NCBI GenBank assembly: GCA_026770575.1
Contig: MU657231.1
Coordinates: 65,142 to 111,869 of the forward strand
Source of the DNA: Pelagophyceae sp. CCMP2097
Lineage: Eukaryota; Sar; Pelagophyceae
Length of the DNA stretch: 46,728 nt
Direction of reading: 5' to 3'
Below, piece by piece: positions 1 to 11,600 of the stretch. The notes beneath the pieces were generated by a model that was given only the letters and a program-made list of their open reading frames with translations, ran no database searches and was not told the DNA's origin. Position 1 is the stretch's first letter. Each line of letters opens with the position of its first letter. Position numbers and translations under genes: made by a program.

Positions 1-680
1 GCCTCGGCAGCAGCGTCGTCAGCAGACTGCGCAGCTCGGCGTGCCTCGTCCTGAGCAGCCGCCCGTCTGGCCGCCTCGGCCGCGGCCGTGCGGCGCGCGG
101 TCTCCGCGGCCTCGCGGGCGGCTTCTGCAGCGCAGGGTCGTGGCATGCGCGGGGCGGCGGAGCCGCGCGAGCGAGTTCGCGGAAGCTCGCCGTCGATGAA
201 GCCCTGATACCGGTCGAGGTAGCGCTGCTGGACTTCGGTAACGCGTCGGCGGTTGGCTCCGGTGCCGATCTGGAATTCCAGGCCTTGAATCCGGCCCTGA
301 GCCCAGCGGACGACTGCGGCGTTCAGGTTGCGCTGGCCGACGAAGACACCGGCCTCGGACAAGCCCTTGAACTCGCCACCGGAGCGCTTGCCCTGGCAGA
401 GAAGAAGGTCCTTCGCCCGCGAGTACGTTAACGAAAGGTTGGACGCCTTGTACTCGTATGGGACGCTGTGGAGGAACTGCCCGGGCGGGTCGAGAAGCTT
501 CTTGGTCTTGACGATGAGGTTGCGCGCGGCCTTGCTGTAGCCCAGACCCGAATCTGGCACTTCGAGAATCGAGCACGCGACGAAGTCCGATTGGCAAGCG
601 CGCTCGGGGTTGATCCCGAGGAGGCGCGAGTACTCCGCGTCGACGAACGCCACGTCATTGAACGCCCGAGCGTCGGCCAT
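1..680 (-). CDS. Unrecognised protein, 5' part (runs off left edge)
   Basis: An open frame of 226 codons reads on the minus strand from the ATG at 680-678 to the window edge without a stop, so the C-terminus is missing. An in-frame TGA lies 24 nt upstream, which supports this Met unless an upstream exon exists. The first ~165 residues (MADARAFNDVAFVDAEYSRL...) are mixed and globular-looking, with C- or G-ending codons throughout. From about residue 180 the protein becomes an Ala/Arg/Glu-rich run (AEAAREAAETARRTAAAEAA), a likely long helix or coiled coil. I recognise no family, signal peptide or catalytic motif. The upstream 0.7-1.7 kb is GC-rich repeat like the introns of the other minus genes, so the true 5' end could include a further exon there. 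Confidence 0.75.
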   Translation of the reverse strand, partial: MADARAFNDVAFVDAEYSRLLGINPERACQSDFVACSILEVPDSGLGYSKAARNLIVKTKKLLDPPGQFLHSVPYEYKASNLSLTYSRAKDLLLCQGKRSGGEFKGLSEAGVFVGQRNLNAAVVRWAQGRIQGLEFQIGTGANRRRVTEVQQRYLDRYQGFIDGELPRTRSRGSAAPRMPRPCAAEAAREAAETARRTAAAEAARRAAAQDEARRAAQSADDAAAE

Positions 681-880
681 GGTCAGAAAGGACCCTGGCG
701 CTCAGGCTGACCGATTCTGAAAGAGCTACCGTATTATTCCGCCCCACGCCGCTGTGGCTTGGTACGGTAGCGCTCCCAAACTCCCTGGCTCCACGCGCGC
801 GCGAGCGCCGGCGGCGCGACCGCGCGGCCAAACGGTCGTTTAATTTCAGGCGATAGGACGCACCACTCTTTTCGTGCGAC

Positions 881-1790
881 TCGTGTGAGACTGCGGTTCA
901 CCTCCGGGGCCGCAGCCGAACGTCACGGGGCCGCATCAGTGCAGGCAGCGCACGAGGACCGCCCGGGGGGCGCCTCGGACCGTCCGGGAACCGTCTACAG
1001 ACTGCCTCCGGGGCCGCAGCCTACCGTCTCGGAGCCGCAGGCCCTTCCAAGGACCGCATCCGACTGTGGGTTGAACGAGGACCGCCCAGGAAGCGCGTCG
1101 CAACGCCCGGGGGGGCATCGAGGACCGCCTCCGGGGCCGAAGAGGACCGCCTCCGTCAGACCGCGGGCCGTCTCGAGGGCGCCTCGGGACCGTCTCGAGG
1201 CCGGAGAGTGTCCCTTGACGATTGCCCTTTTCGGAGAGCGTTGGGGGCCGTCGACAGGCCCTCGAGGATTGCCATTTTCAGGGGTCGTATGGGGTTGTCG
1301 AGGGTCCAAAGAGGACTGCCCTTTTCAGGGGTCGTCTGGGGCTGTCGACGGGGCCGCATCGGGCCGTCGACGGGGCGCATAAGGCCGTCGACGGGGCCGC
1401 CGCAGGACCGTCCCCGGCGCTCGTCGCGGCGGCGTTCGGCGCCCACAGGGCCTCTTTCGCCCACGTGGCCCTTTCCTGGGCATCGTGTGCGCTCCGCTGG
1501 AGCCCAGCTCGCCCGTGAGCCGCGCTCGCACCGGAGACGCCTGTCTTTCCACACGACGGCCGCACAGCTTCGAGCGGGACGACCAATCGCACCTGGGTTG
1601 GCAGCCTGCAACACTCGCGTCGACGACGCGAGGCTACGGTGGCAGCGTGGCAGAGCGCGCGATTCGGAAGCGAGCGAAGGATGACCGCAAGGCGGCCAAG
1701 GCGCGAGCAAAACGAGCCGCCGATTCCACCGGGTCAATCGCACTATACCTTGGGATCACGACGAGCGCGAAAAAACTTGCTGGAGCATAA
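881..1790. repeat. GC-rich degenerate repeat tract
   Basis: Built from degenerate copies of a GGGGCCGTC/GACCGCCTC-type motif, the same family that fills the long introns further right and in the same orientation. Several frames are open here but none keeps a consistent codon bias. The plus-strand end (about 1640-1790) encodes a Lys/Ala-rich tail (RKRAKDDRKAAKARAKRAAD) before a TAA and could be a small exon, but I cannot support it. No gene is called. Confidence 0.5.
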
Positions 1791-1899
1791 GGTAGCCCCC
1801 TCTGGCGCCCCTGGAGGCAACCTCAGGCGCAGGCGGCGCCTGCAGCGCACCTTTTCTTTTTCTTTTTCTTTGCGAGCGCCGAGACACAAAAAAGTGCCA

Positions 1900-2375
1900 A
1901 ATTTCCGTGATAGCCTATCGCGTTAGTATAAGGGGGTCCCGGGGGGTCTTCCCCCCGCCGGGGGGTCTCCCCCCGGCACCCGCGAGAGTCCGGGGCCTGC
2001 TGCGTTTCCAAGCGGTGGCGATGAGGGGGGTCCGGAGGGTACCCGTGGACTCATTGTCACTGCTCGTCCACGCCCTGTTCTTCCACTACACGCGTCGCGT
2101 AAGCCATCCCCCGGTAGCGAACGCGCGAATGAGCTCAATATCCGATACTCACCCAATAGACCAATAGGACGCGGATACCCGCGCTTCCTGTGATCAAAAA
2201 AAGGATAGGAATCCTGCAACTCTACGGTCCAGAATCCGATTCCCGTCGTCGGCAAAGTTGCTCCGGCGCACCCCCTGACCTCCTCTGCGTGCTCGGCGCC
2301 TGGCAGTTGAAGGACGCAGAGCCGCATCTTTCTCCCATTCCTAAAACAAATCCACCAGCCCCGAAGCCCGGCGAC
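1900..2375 (+). repeat. Dispersed repeat, copy 1
   Basis: The segment around 2055-2115 (containing CTCGTCCACGCCCTG and CACGCGTCGCGTAAGC) reappears inverted around 25600-25720 with clear but imperfect similarity, so this is one of at least two dispersed copies of an interspersed element. No intact coding frame is seen inside it. Confidence 0.5.
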
Positions 2376-2380
2376 CCCTA

Positions 2381-2575
2381 GGAAGTTCTACCCCCAATTA
2401 GAATCGGCTTTCCCGGAAATCCCCTAATTAGAATCAACCTTTTTCTTAACGTATTCTGCTCTATCGGAGCAACGGGATTCCCTTTTTCTGAACATATTAT
2501 ATTTCCAAGCTCCCTGATTGACCAGGTCAGAAACGATTCTAATTGGGGATTATTCTAATTGGGGGTGAAACTTCC
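2381..2575. mobile_element. Small inverted-repeat element (MITE-like) flanked by TA
   Basis: The left end (GGAAGTTCTACCCCCAATTA from 2381) and the right end (reverse complement GGAAGTTTCACCCCCAATTA, ending at 2575) form terminal inverted repeats of about 25 bp. Each end also carries a second inner copy of the CCCCNAATTAGAATC motif. A TA dinucleotide lies directly outside both ends (2379-2380 and 2576-2577), the target duplication typical of Tc1/mariner-type transposition. The element is 195 bp, AT-rich against a GC-rich background, and has no coding capacity, so it is non-autonomous. Confidence 0.7.
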
Positions 2576-2849
2576 TAAAATTGTTTAAAACAAAGAATTC
2601 ATTTTTAAAAGGTGCCTCTACGCTCGGAAATTTCACATCCCTTTAAAGGGGATTAGAGCGCTGGGGCAGCGCGGGGGCGCTGCAGGCGGCTTTTGAGGGT
2701 ATAGGGAGGCGCCCCAGGGCAACCCTAGGCCCAGGCCAAAAGGGCTCGGGCGGGAAGCGCGCCGGCGCCGCGGTACGCCCCGACCTTGGGTCGAAAAATA
2801 ACTTTTTGAGAAGATGTGTTGTTCATGTCAAAAGGGCTACTTTGACGGA

Positions 2850-3130
2850 GGTCTTGGAGGTGGGGGGTGCCAAGCTCGGTCGATGCCTGTGGGAATTGAG
2901 CGATGAAAGGTTCCAGCGACGTGCCTTGGTCTCGAAGGGATGACCCATACGTTTCCTGCGTTGCGGCGGCGCCCTGGGCGGGAAGTAGTTTGGCATGGGA
3001 GGGCACTTTGGGAGGTTGTGATCGGGCCCTCACGGGACCCGCCACGCGCCGGTAGCCGACGGAAACCGCTCGGAGATGCCCCACGACCATCCCGACCACC
3101 TCCCGTGCGCCGCGCGGGCATGTGCATAGG
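2850..3130 (+). repeat. Dispersed repeat shared with 26310-26560
   Basis: The block containing GGGACCCGCCACGCGCCGG (about 3036) recurs in the same orientation at about 26454, with similar flanking sequence on both sides over roughly 250 bp. This indicates a second family of interspersed repeat. Open frames across it exist on both strands but shift between copies, so no gene is called. The remaining DNA up to 3700 holds nothing else I can support. Confidence 0.45.
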
Positions 3131-3759
3131 TGCTTGCCCATTTCGGCATGAAACGCACCCCTAAACCGTGCCCAAACGGCGCCGAGGACGCCCCCGCCGC
3201 GGAACTTTTTGGCCCGGGCAGCTAAACGGACCCCGCCGCCTCGGATCGCATCCTCAAACCCCGCCCGCCACCAGCGCGCCAGCGCGCATTCGGCTTGCCC
3301 AAATTGGAATCGCCTCTTGGGTGTGAAATTCCCGCGCGTAGCTCTCTTTAAGCTTTTCGACTTCCTAAATCGGCCCCATTCCTTGCCACGGCCCATTCCT
3401 TTCGACTGCGGGGATGCGCGCCAGGAGTGCGCGCCAGGGACGGTGCGAGTGTCGGGTGGTGTCGGCCGCGCCGTCGAAACAGCTGCGACCGCCCTCGCGG
3501 GAAGCGCTCCGAGAGACACGGAGGTCCCCTGCGCGCGCCCCAGCTGGAGCGCCTACAGCGCCGCGACGACGGCCGATGGCGCCAAACTTTTTGACCAGGC
3601 CCAAGTAGACGCCACCGCGCGTCGACCCACACCGTCTCCACGCCCGTAGCCCCGCCCGCCGCCGCGAAATTCCCGTGGCACGGAATGGGGCCGAATTAGT
3701 AGATCGATGTTTTGGTAAAGCGAGAATAAGTTTCGGCTTTTCGAGAACAAAGAACAACC

Positions 3760-5305
3760 ATGGCGTCGTCGGACAACCTCGCCGCGGCGTTTGACGTCGT
3801 CCGGCGCACGAGCAACGCGCACGGCTCGGCGATCGAGGCCCTCGAGCGCGCCTTCCACGCCGAGAGGGTGCGGCACCGGCGTCTTGTCAAGCCTTGGACC
3901 TTGTGCTATCGATGCGAGGCGTCTGTCTCAGGTGCTGCTCGCGAGCGACCGGCAGGCGCTCCGAGAGGACCGCGCGGCCATGAAGCGAGAAAGAGACGAC
4001 AGGGTCGCGCGCGAAGATGCCAGGCTCGACGAGAAGCGCGCGGCCGTCGAGCGCGAACGCGCCGAGTGGGAGAGTGAAAAGGCGCGCATGCGCGCAGCGG
4101 CGCCGCCGCCCGACGGCATTGTCAAGCTCAACGTCGGCGGCGTGCCGTTCAAGACGTCGCGGGCCGTGCTGGTCAAGGTCGAGAATTCGATGCTCGGCCG
4201 CATGTTCGGGCAGTGCGCCGCGATGCTGCAGCCGGACCCGGTGGACGGGTCCATCTTCATCGACCGCAACGGCGAGCAATTTCGTACGATTCTCGACTTT
4301 CTTCGCGGCGACCCTCCAGACGGGCCGCGCATGCAGATGGCCATTTACGCGCTGCACGAGGCCGCGAAGGACGCGCTGGTGCAAGAGCTGGACTTCTACG
4401 GCCTCGTGACGGCCGTGTTCGGCGTGCCGCCCTGGACCGACGGCGCGGTGTTCCGACCGGGGCCGGAGATGGGCGCAGAACTTTTTGACTGTGCTGCCGT
4501 GTCTGCCGGCGGACGTGTCGTCGTGGTTGGCGGTGAAATGAGTGACCCTACTTCAAACAAGATGTTATTGGTCGACGCGCAGACGATGGCGTTTACGGCC
4601 GGGCCGAACTTGCTCGCGAGACGCTCAGTCTGTGCGGCCGTCCTGCTGGACACAGACCGTGTGCTTCTGGTGGGCGGCTACGGTGGTGCTCATTTGAACA
4701 CGACGGAGATCTTCCACCTCTCGACGCTCACGGTTACGCCGGGGCCGATGATGCAGTCGCCACGATCCGCATGTGCCGCTGTCAAACTCGACGCTCGCAG
4801 GATCCTCGTCGTTGGCGGCTTCACTGGCGCGTCTTTCTTATCGGCAACTGAGATTTTCAGCCTCGACACATTGGCCTTTGCGCCGGGCCCCACCATGATC
4901 GCTCCACGCGAAGCATGCGCGGCCGTCGCGCTCGACGAGCACCGCATCTTGGTGGCCGGTGGCGATTCAGGTTCAGGCAGTTTGATCACGACGGAGATCC
5001 TCGACATCCGGACCATGGTGTTCGCGCCAGGGCCACAGATGGGCTCGGCACGCAGTTACTGCGCGGCCGTGCCCGTCGACACGCACCACGTCCTCATCAT
5101 CGGCGGGCAGGACTCATCATACACGGCGTCGGCCACGACCGAGCTCCTCGACGTGGCGACGATGGCTTTCGAGCCCGGGCCGGCCATGCAGGCTGGGCGC
5201 AGCGGCATCGTAGCCGTTCGCCTCGACACTGCGGAGGAAGGGCCGAGGATCCTCGTGCTCGGGGATGGATTGTCGACGACAGAGGTGCTTGCCGTCGCGG
5301 CGTAA
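3760..5305 (+). CDS. BTB/T1 (KCTD-like) domain plus kelch-repeat protein
   Basis: Two exons: 3760-3867 and 3932-5305, giving 493 aa. The ATG at 3760 sits in ACAACCATGG. The first 36 codons and the rest are in different frames, and removing a 64-nt GT-AG intron joins them in phase 0. Domains: a charged helical stretch (residues ~37-90, rich in Arg/Glu, probably coiled coil); a BTB fold of the T1/KCTD type from residue 99 (IVKLNVGG, then FIDRNGEQFRTILDFLRG); and from about residue 210 six kelch-type blades, each with a CAAV strand, a VVGG/LVGG/IIGG turn, a TTE(I/L) strand and a closing F-PGP-M motif. BTB-kelch proteins commonly act as substrate adaptors for cullin-3 ubiquitin ligases or as scaffolds; partner and substrate here are unknown. 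The last blade lacks the paired glycine. Confidence 0.9.
3868..3931 (+). other. 64-nt intron of the BTB/kelch gene
   Basis: Starts GTGCGG and ends GTCTGTCTCAG. It joins two frames in phase 0 and makes the helical region continuous. Reading straight through from an ATG at 3791 instead gives an Arg/Ser/Thr-rich N-terminus unlike the rest of the protein, so the spliced model is preferred. Confidence 0.8.
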
Positions 5306-5646
5306 TCGGCGTGATCGCTTTTCGCTGACGTCGCCGGCCGCCGGACGGCGCAAAAGACGGACTCAAAGAGCGCCGGGCCCGCGCCGGGGCGACGAGGCGG
5401 CGAAGCAGCACGCTCCTCGCGCTGCGAGCGCCTCCCGGCGCCCCATGCTCCCACCACCGCACTGAGCCCCCCCTCCCTCGACCGCGCTCGACGCCGTAAT
5501 GCCTTTCGAACGTGCCAAATGGTCCCTCGTTTGAAGCGGCCTCTCCAGGAACGACCCCTCGAGGCCGAAGCCGCGCCCGCTGGAGCAGAATGCCGTCACT
5601 AGAGGCCTCTCAGATCGTAGGCGCGGCCGCTGGAGCAATGCCGTTC
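5306..5646. other. Convergent intergenic region
   Basis: The 341 nt between the stop codons of the BTB/kelch gene (plus) and COG1 (minus). It is GC-rich and must hold both 3' ends. I see no clear polyadenylation signal, repeat or RNA gene. Confidence 0.6.
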
Positions 5647-8600
5647 TTAGCTCTTTTCAAGATCGACGGCGGCGCGCGGCAGCGGCAGCGCGCGGAAGCC
5701 ATGCGTCGGCGTGATACGACCCGTCGACGGCAGGGGCACCGTTCGACGGCCCTCAACGGAAGAGCCCGCCGAGGCCCTTGCGCGGCGCGGCGGCGGCCAC
5801 GAGCGCGGCGGCAGGCGCGGGCGGCCTGCAGAGGCAGCGTTTCGAATCCGGAGCGCGCGCAAGCGATGAGGCGTCGCCGTAGGGATGTGCCTTCCACGCA
5901 CGCTTCAACACGCTTGGTCGCAAATTTCGCCGGCCGTTGAAAGGCCGCCGCCGCCTTAGCCAGCGGCAGCGCCGAGTTGGCGCGCGCTTCAAAGTCGTCT
6001 GGAGTAGCGAAATGCGAAATGCCTACGAGTTCTGCTTCGGAAACGAGTTCTGCTCCGGAAACGAGTTCTGCTCCGGAAACGTTTGGAGCCTCGCAGCCGC
6101 ACCCTCCGCCGCCGGCCCAAAAAGCACGTCGAGGAACAGCGCAGACCGCGAATATGCGCGGGAAGCGTCCTGCCGGTGGGCGTCAATGCGGGGGGAGCGA
6201 GGCGGAGCCGCGAGGACAAGGCCAAAGCAAAAAGGCGCATGGCGCACCGCTTCCACAAAGGGCGTGTACAGCTCCCCGTCGACGGCGTCGATGCGCCGAA
6301 ACACGCTCGAGAAGAGGCGCGCCTAGAAGCGCCGGGGCGAGGGGTGGCGAGGGGAAACGACTCCGAGGGAAGAGGCTCTTCGAAGAAGACTCCCGAGGGA
6401 AAGGCGCCTCGCCGGCCGCTTCCAAACGCACGCCTGCGTCGCCAATAGCCTGGGCCTTTCCCGCGTCGAGCTGCGTCGCCGCCGCGGCGCAGCGGCCGAG
6501 GCCGCGGGAGAGGACGTGGGCGTCGATGATGAGCGCAAGCTACAAAAACTTCAAAATTCAAAAGCCTCCCAAGGGCCGCCTCCCAAGGGCCGTCCACAAG
6601 GTGGCACCACGCGCGCCCCCGCGGCGCGACGCGCCCCGCCCGCCTTTGGCGCTTACCGCGGCGAGCTCGGCCGCGGCGCCGCCGCGGCCTTCGGCGCCTT
6701 TGAGCGCGCGCTCGAACGTTTCGGCGAGCTTTGGCGCCGCGGCGGCGAGCAACGCGACGCGGGCGTGTTCGTGAGCCGAGAACCTGCGTGATCGTCGGGG
6801 CCGCGTAGGACTGCCCCTGGGGAAGACTCTCCAGAGGCTACGAATTCCGCAAAGTGACATTGAATGCAGTGTGCGAGGATAGCGAGTGAGGCCACCACTT
6901 GTGCGAGTTCCCCTCCTCGTTGAAAGTCGTGGGGCCGTCTCCGGGGCCTTTCCCGGACCGCCTCCGGGTGTCCAAACTGTCGAAAAGGGGCTGCTGTCGT
7001 CTCCAGAGAGATCCCGTTCAACGGACCGCCTCGGCGCCCGTCTCAGAGTGCCTTTGGGCCGTGCAAAGGGCCCGACTCCGGATGGCACCGGCGTTTGGGC
7101 AAACCGCGTCGTCGTATGGCTCTGACGGGGCCGTCTGCGGGGGCCCGTCTGCGGCCCGTCCAACGGCTTTCCGCGGACCCTGTCCAAGACTCCCAAAAGG
7201 CCCGTCCCGAGAGGCATTGGACGCCCGTCCAAAGCGACTGCCGAGGGGCCGGTCGAAGGCCGTCCAAGGCGCCGACCGTCGGAAGATGGCACAGACCGTC
7301 CAAAGTCGGGCGTCTGCCGCGATTCTGTGCCGAAATGGCGCCCAACAATGCTGTCTTCGCCAAAAGGTGCTCCAAGGGGGGGCCCAAAGTGGTCCAAACT
7401 TGCAAACTCGAAACTGTTCAATTGGGCGCGCCTTTCTCTCTGTTCCGCAGAGAAACGGCCGTCGCATCAAGCCCTAGGACCGTCCAAAGCCGGGGGAGGG
7501 CGCCCCGGGGCCGGTATCGGACCGTCCTCGGGGGGGCATCCGAAAAGGGGCCTTTTCAAGGCCCGTCCAGCGACTCGCACTGCCTCCAAGTCTCCGGGAT
7601 GTCGCATACAAACCGTCTCCGTCGGACCGAGAGAGGCCGCACTGGCCAAAGGGACGGTCCAAGGGACGGTCCAAAGGGACGGTCCAAGGGAACACCTCGA
7701 GCCCGTCGAGGTCCGTCTCGCAGGTCCGTCGGACGGGCTCGAGAGTGTATCGGCCGTCGAAAGGGCCGTCGACCGCGCCGAATCTCGGCCCCTCTCCGGG
7801 AAGCCATCTCCGGGGCAGTCGAGGAATCGCCCCGGAGGCCGTCGCCGGGCCGTTTTTGGCCTCGACCCGGAGGAAGGCCTCGATCCATTTGCCGAATACG
7901 GACCTTGCCGAATACGGACCGTATACGGTCTTCTCGGATCGTGGGGCGTTCGAGGAGTCGTCTCCGACCTTTGAAGCGCGGGGCCGTTCTCGAAAGGCCC
8001 TCGCCGCCTTGCTGGGGCCGCCAAAGGGGCCGCCATGCAGACCGCCATACAGACCGCCATACAGACCGTCTCGGCCCCGTGGAAGAGGTACGTGGCCGAC
8101 TCCATCTCGGACCGTCTTGGCGGCGTTCTCGACGTCGGCCCGTTTCGGCGGCGTGCGCCGCTCTGCCACCAAGAACACGCGCGCAAAGGCCGCCCCAGCG
8201 GCGAGGTCCCTGTGACACCGGTCCCTCGACACCGGTCCCGCGAATTCGGGCCCCTGGAGTCCCTGCGACTTTATTTGTGCGACGCGAACTCGGCGACAAG
8301 GCCCGTCTCACGAGTTGCCTGCGACAAGGCCCGTGTCACGAGTTGCCTCCGACCCGAAAACGTGTGGCGAGGGACCCATGGCCCATCAAGGAACCTCCGA
8401 CCCAATGTCCCCGCGGCCCTTTGTGACGAGGCCCCTGACAACCCATCGACTTGGCCCAGTTCCCCGCGTGGCCAGGTCCTGGCGACGTATTTGAAGCCCC
8501 GCGCAACGGCCCTTTTTGACACGTCTCAAGAACCCGTTTTGAGAACAGTCTTTGTGGCCAAGCGTGGCAACGTCTACGGACCGATTGGCCCAGTGGCTCG

Positions 8601-11600
8601 GAATCCCGGAGAGGGTCGCGGGGACCTTTGGCGCGCTCTCCCGCGAAAGATCCCTCTGGAGAGGGCCCTTGAAACGAGGCCTTGATCAAAGGAGCCATTG
8701 ACCAAAGGAGCCATTGATCAAAGGAGCCATTGATCAAAGGAGCCATTGACCAAAGAAGCCATTGACCAAAGGAGCCATTGACCAAAGGAGCCCTTGATCA
8801 AAGGAGCCATTGACCAAAGGAGCCATTGACCAAAGGAGCCATTGATCAAAGGAGCCCTTGACCAAAGGAGCCCTTGACCAAAGGAGCCATTGATCAAAGG
8901 AGCCATTGATCAAAGGAGCCATTGACCAAAGGAGCCCTCGGTCTCCGTCGCAAAAGTCAGCAGAGGGTCAGCCGAGGGGGCTTTTCGATGGCTCGCCCAG
9001 GACGAGAGACCGTCAAGAGAGGCAGTCCAGAGGGGCCGTGGACGATTGGGGCCTTGGGCCGTCTCGAGGCCCCGCCCAGAGAGTCCGTCCAGAGAGATTG
9101 TCTAGAGGGGCCAGTCTTGAGGGCCCCTCAAGGAGAGACCGTCAAGGAGAGACCGTCAAGGAGAGACCGTCAAGGAGAGACCGTCAAGGAGAGACCGTCA
9201 AGGAGAGACCGTCAAGGAGAGACCGTCAAGGAGAGACCGTCAAAGAGAGACCGTCAAGGAGAGACCGTCAAGGAGAGACCGTCAAGGAGAGACCGTCCAT
9301 TTGGCCCATCCATTTGGCCCATCCATTTGGCCCGTCGTTTTGGCCCCGTCGTATTGGCCCCGTCCAGAGTGGCCGCCTGGACCGTCTTTCGAGGGCCCGT
9401 CTTTCGGGGCCGTCTCCAAGGATTCAGGACACTTTTCTTTTGAGAGGGGCTTCTCGGGATGGTGCATTTGAAGCGGCGTTGACCGCGGCAAGCGCTGTGG
9501 ACCGCGGCAAGGTGCTTGCCCCCGGCAGAGAGCTGGAGACGCAGAGCGCCCCGAAGAGAGGCAGAGGCGCCGGCTCTTTACGCCTCGTCGCCGGCTTGCG
9601 CCACGAAATCGGCGCCGCAGACGGCCTTTGCCAAAGAGTCGTGCAGCGCGTGCAGCAGCGCCGCGCAGCCCGCCGAGAGCTCGCAGGGCAGCCGCGCCTC
9701 CTCGACGGCGGCGTCGCCGGCGGCCGTCTCGACGTCGAGAGAGCGGAGGCGCCTGAATGGCAAGGTGCAGACGCGCAAAAGAGCCCTTGCGCACGAACCA
9801 GCGCGCGGCGGCCTTGAGGCGGTCGAGCCTCTTCGCTTTGTCGAACTGCCCCGCGCACGTGGCCCATTCTTGGACGTGGAGCTCGAGGTGTTTATCAAAT
9901 CCTTGCACTGCGGGACGTACCTCGGCCGCCGCCCACGCCGCAAAGCCGCAGTTCGCCGCGCGTACGAGACAGGCGTCGAGGCGCTGGTGCGTCTGCCTGC
10001 GCGTCTGCGCGTTGAGCGACCGGGTTGACAAGAGGACGAACTCGTCAAAGGTCAGCGTCTGGGCGAACTTTTCGAGGCCCGGCCGCAGCGCGCCGCGGCG
10101 CGCGCGGTGCCTGCGAGGCTCCGAGTTGCGGCTCGGTGTCGATTGCTTTCCTTGGACGCGGCCGCCTCTGGATCGGCGCCGGTCGTTTCTCGTGGCATCC
10201 TCTCTTCGTTTCCCAATCCGCAAAGCGGGCTTGTTCTTCCTGAAGATTTCATTGCAACGTCGGCCCAAGGTGGTCATCTCCGGCAGAGTCGAAAATTCGC
10301 AGGCCAAAATCTTGCCTGCGCGCAGGGGCCTCCGTCGCACTTTTGGGGGCCTCCAAGACTCGAAGAAGCGGCTCCTTCTGGGGACCGCGCCCGTCGCAAT
10401 TGCGAGGCCCGTTGAACGACCGCGGGGCGTTGCACTGCATTTGGCGGGTTCCGAGGTGGATTGTGCGCAAGGCGTCTATTGGCCCATGATGAGGGAGGTT
10501 CACTGGCCGATATCCAAGTTGGATGATGCTCTGGCAGAACCGAAAATGCGCGACCGAGGCGATGGGGCCGTTGGGCGCCTCGTTCCGACGAGACCGAGAT
10601 CCTTGGCGCCTCCATGAGACCACGCCTCCAAAACATCACTTCGAGAGGGCCAGAGTTTGATCCGATGGAGACGATGGGATGCGCATCCGACGGGGCCTCA
10701 CGTTGAGCTCGCTCTTCTCCGAGGTGAAGTGCCCCGACGGCCTTGAGACGGCCTTTCTCAAGGGCACAATTCGGAGAGGGCCACCTTCGGCGACGGCCCT
10801 CAAATTCGAAAAGCGAACCGTCGAACAAAGGGTCCGCAACGTTCGAAAACGGTCTTTGTCAACGGCACCTCGGACGGGCGGCCGTGGCCGGTCGTGGAAG
10901 CCCTGCTTGCAGCGCGTTTCGGCCGTCGAGAGGCGGCGCGTTTCGGGAAACGGTCTTTCGACGGGCGACACCAGCGGCCCTCTGGAGGCGGGCCCTTTTG
11001 CCCTTGGCGCCCTTTTGCCAGACGTCCCCAACATGGCCACAAGTGCCGGAGCCAACGAGCCAAAGGCACGACGGCGGGAAGAGATGGGTCTGGAATCTAT
11101 CCTCGACAAGGGATCCTTTCAACAACGGTCTCGAAGAAAGGGCCCCTCGCAGGCAAGTCGGAATTGGAGTCGGAATTGGAGACGGAATTGGAGACGGAAT
11201 TGGAGACGGTGGGCGAATCGACCGGGGAGAGACGTTTGAATGCGGCGTGCTCTCGAGGGTCCGGGAGGCGGCCCTTTGAAAGGTGCCTTCGGAGGGCCCC
11301 AAGGAGGGCGGCCCGACGCAGCTCAAAGGCCAGAGGGCCAAAAGCACGAATCCACGATCCACGACCAAACAATTCAAAATCTCAACAAGGAAGGTCTTTA
11401 AAGATTCAATGCAATCCCAAAAGGCTTCTTTGGAGAAGTGGGCTCGCCCATTTTGGAAATAGATTTGATAGACTCCCAAATGGCCGCCTGGTTGAGATTG
11501 TGGCGCGCCTCTGGTCTTGGATCGTGGCTTTGATGTCTTGATGCCTTTTTGGAAACGAGGGAATCTCGATGCCACTGCATTCAAAGGAGCACGGTCGCGA

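Larger units (their letters stand above)
6784..9581 (-). repeat. COG1 intron 13, 2.8 kb, repeat-filled
   Basis: Donor GTAAAG after exon 13, acceptor CACGCAG before exon 14. The interior (about 6800-8250) is degenerate GGGCCGTC/CCGTCC-type repeat, followed by two tandem arrays (listed separately). A 443-codon frame on the plus strand at 7095-8426 lies wholly within it and is a by-product of stop-poor repeat DNA. Confidence 0.7.

Noticed and set aside
2725..3519. 264-codon minus ORF
   Set aside because: Overlaps the dispersed repeat shared with 26.3-26.6 kb, where the frame is not conserved.
3791..5305. Unspliced 504-aa reading of the kelch gene
   Set aside because: The first 47 residues do not resemble protein from this genome, and a canonical 64-nt intron joins a better start at 3760 in phase.
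7095..8426. 443-codon plus-strand ORF
   Set aside because: Lies wholly inside repeat of COG1 intron 13. The peptide is Arg/Pro/Ser-rich and reflects GC-rich, stop-poor repeats.
8682..9298. Direct repeats resembling a CRISPR array
   Set aside because: Copies are contiguous with no unique spacers, there are no cas genes, and the context is a eukaryotic intron.
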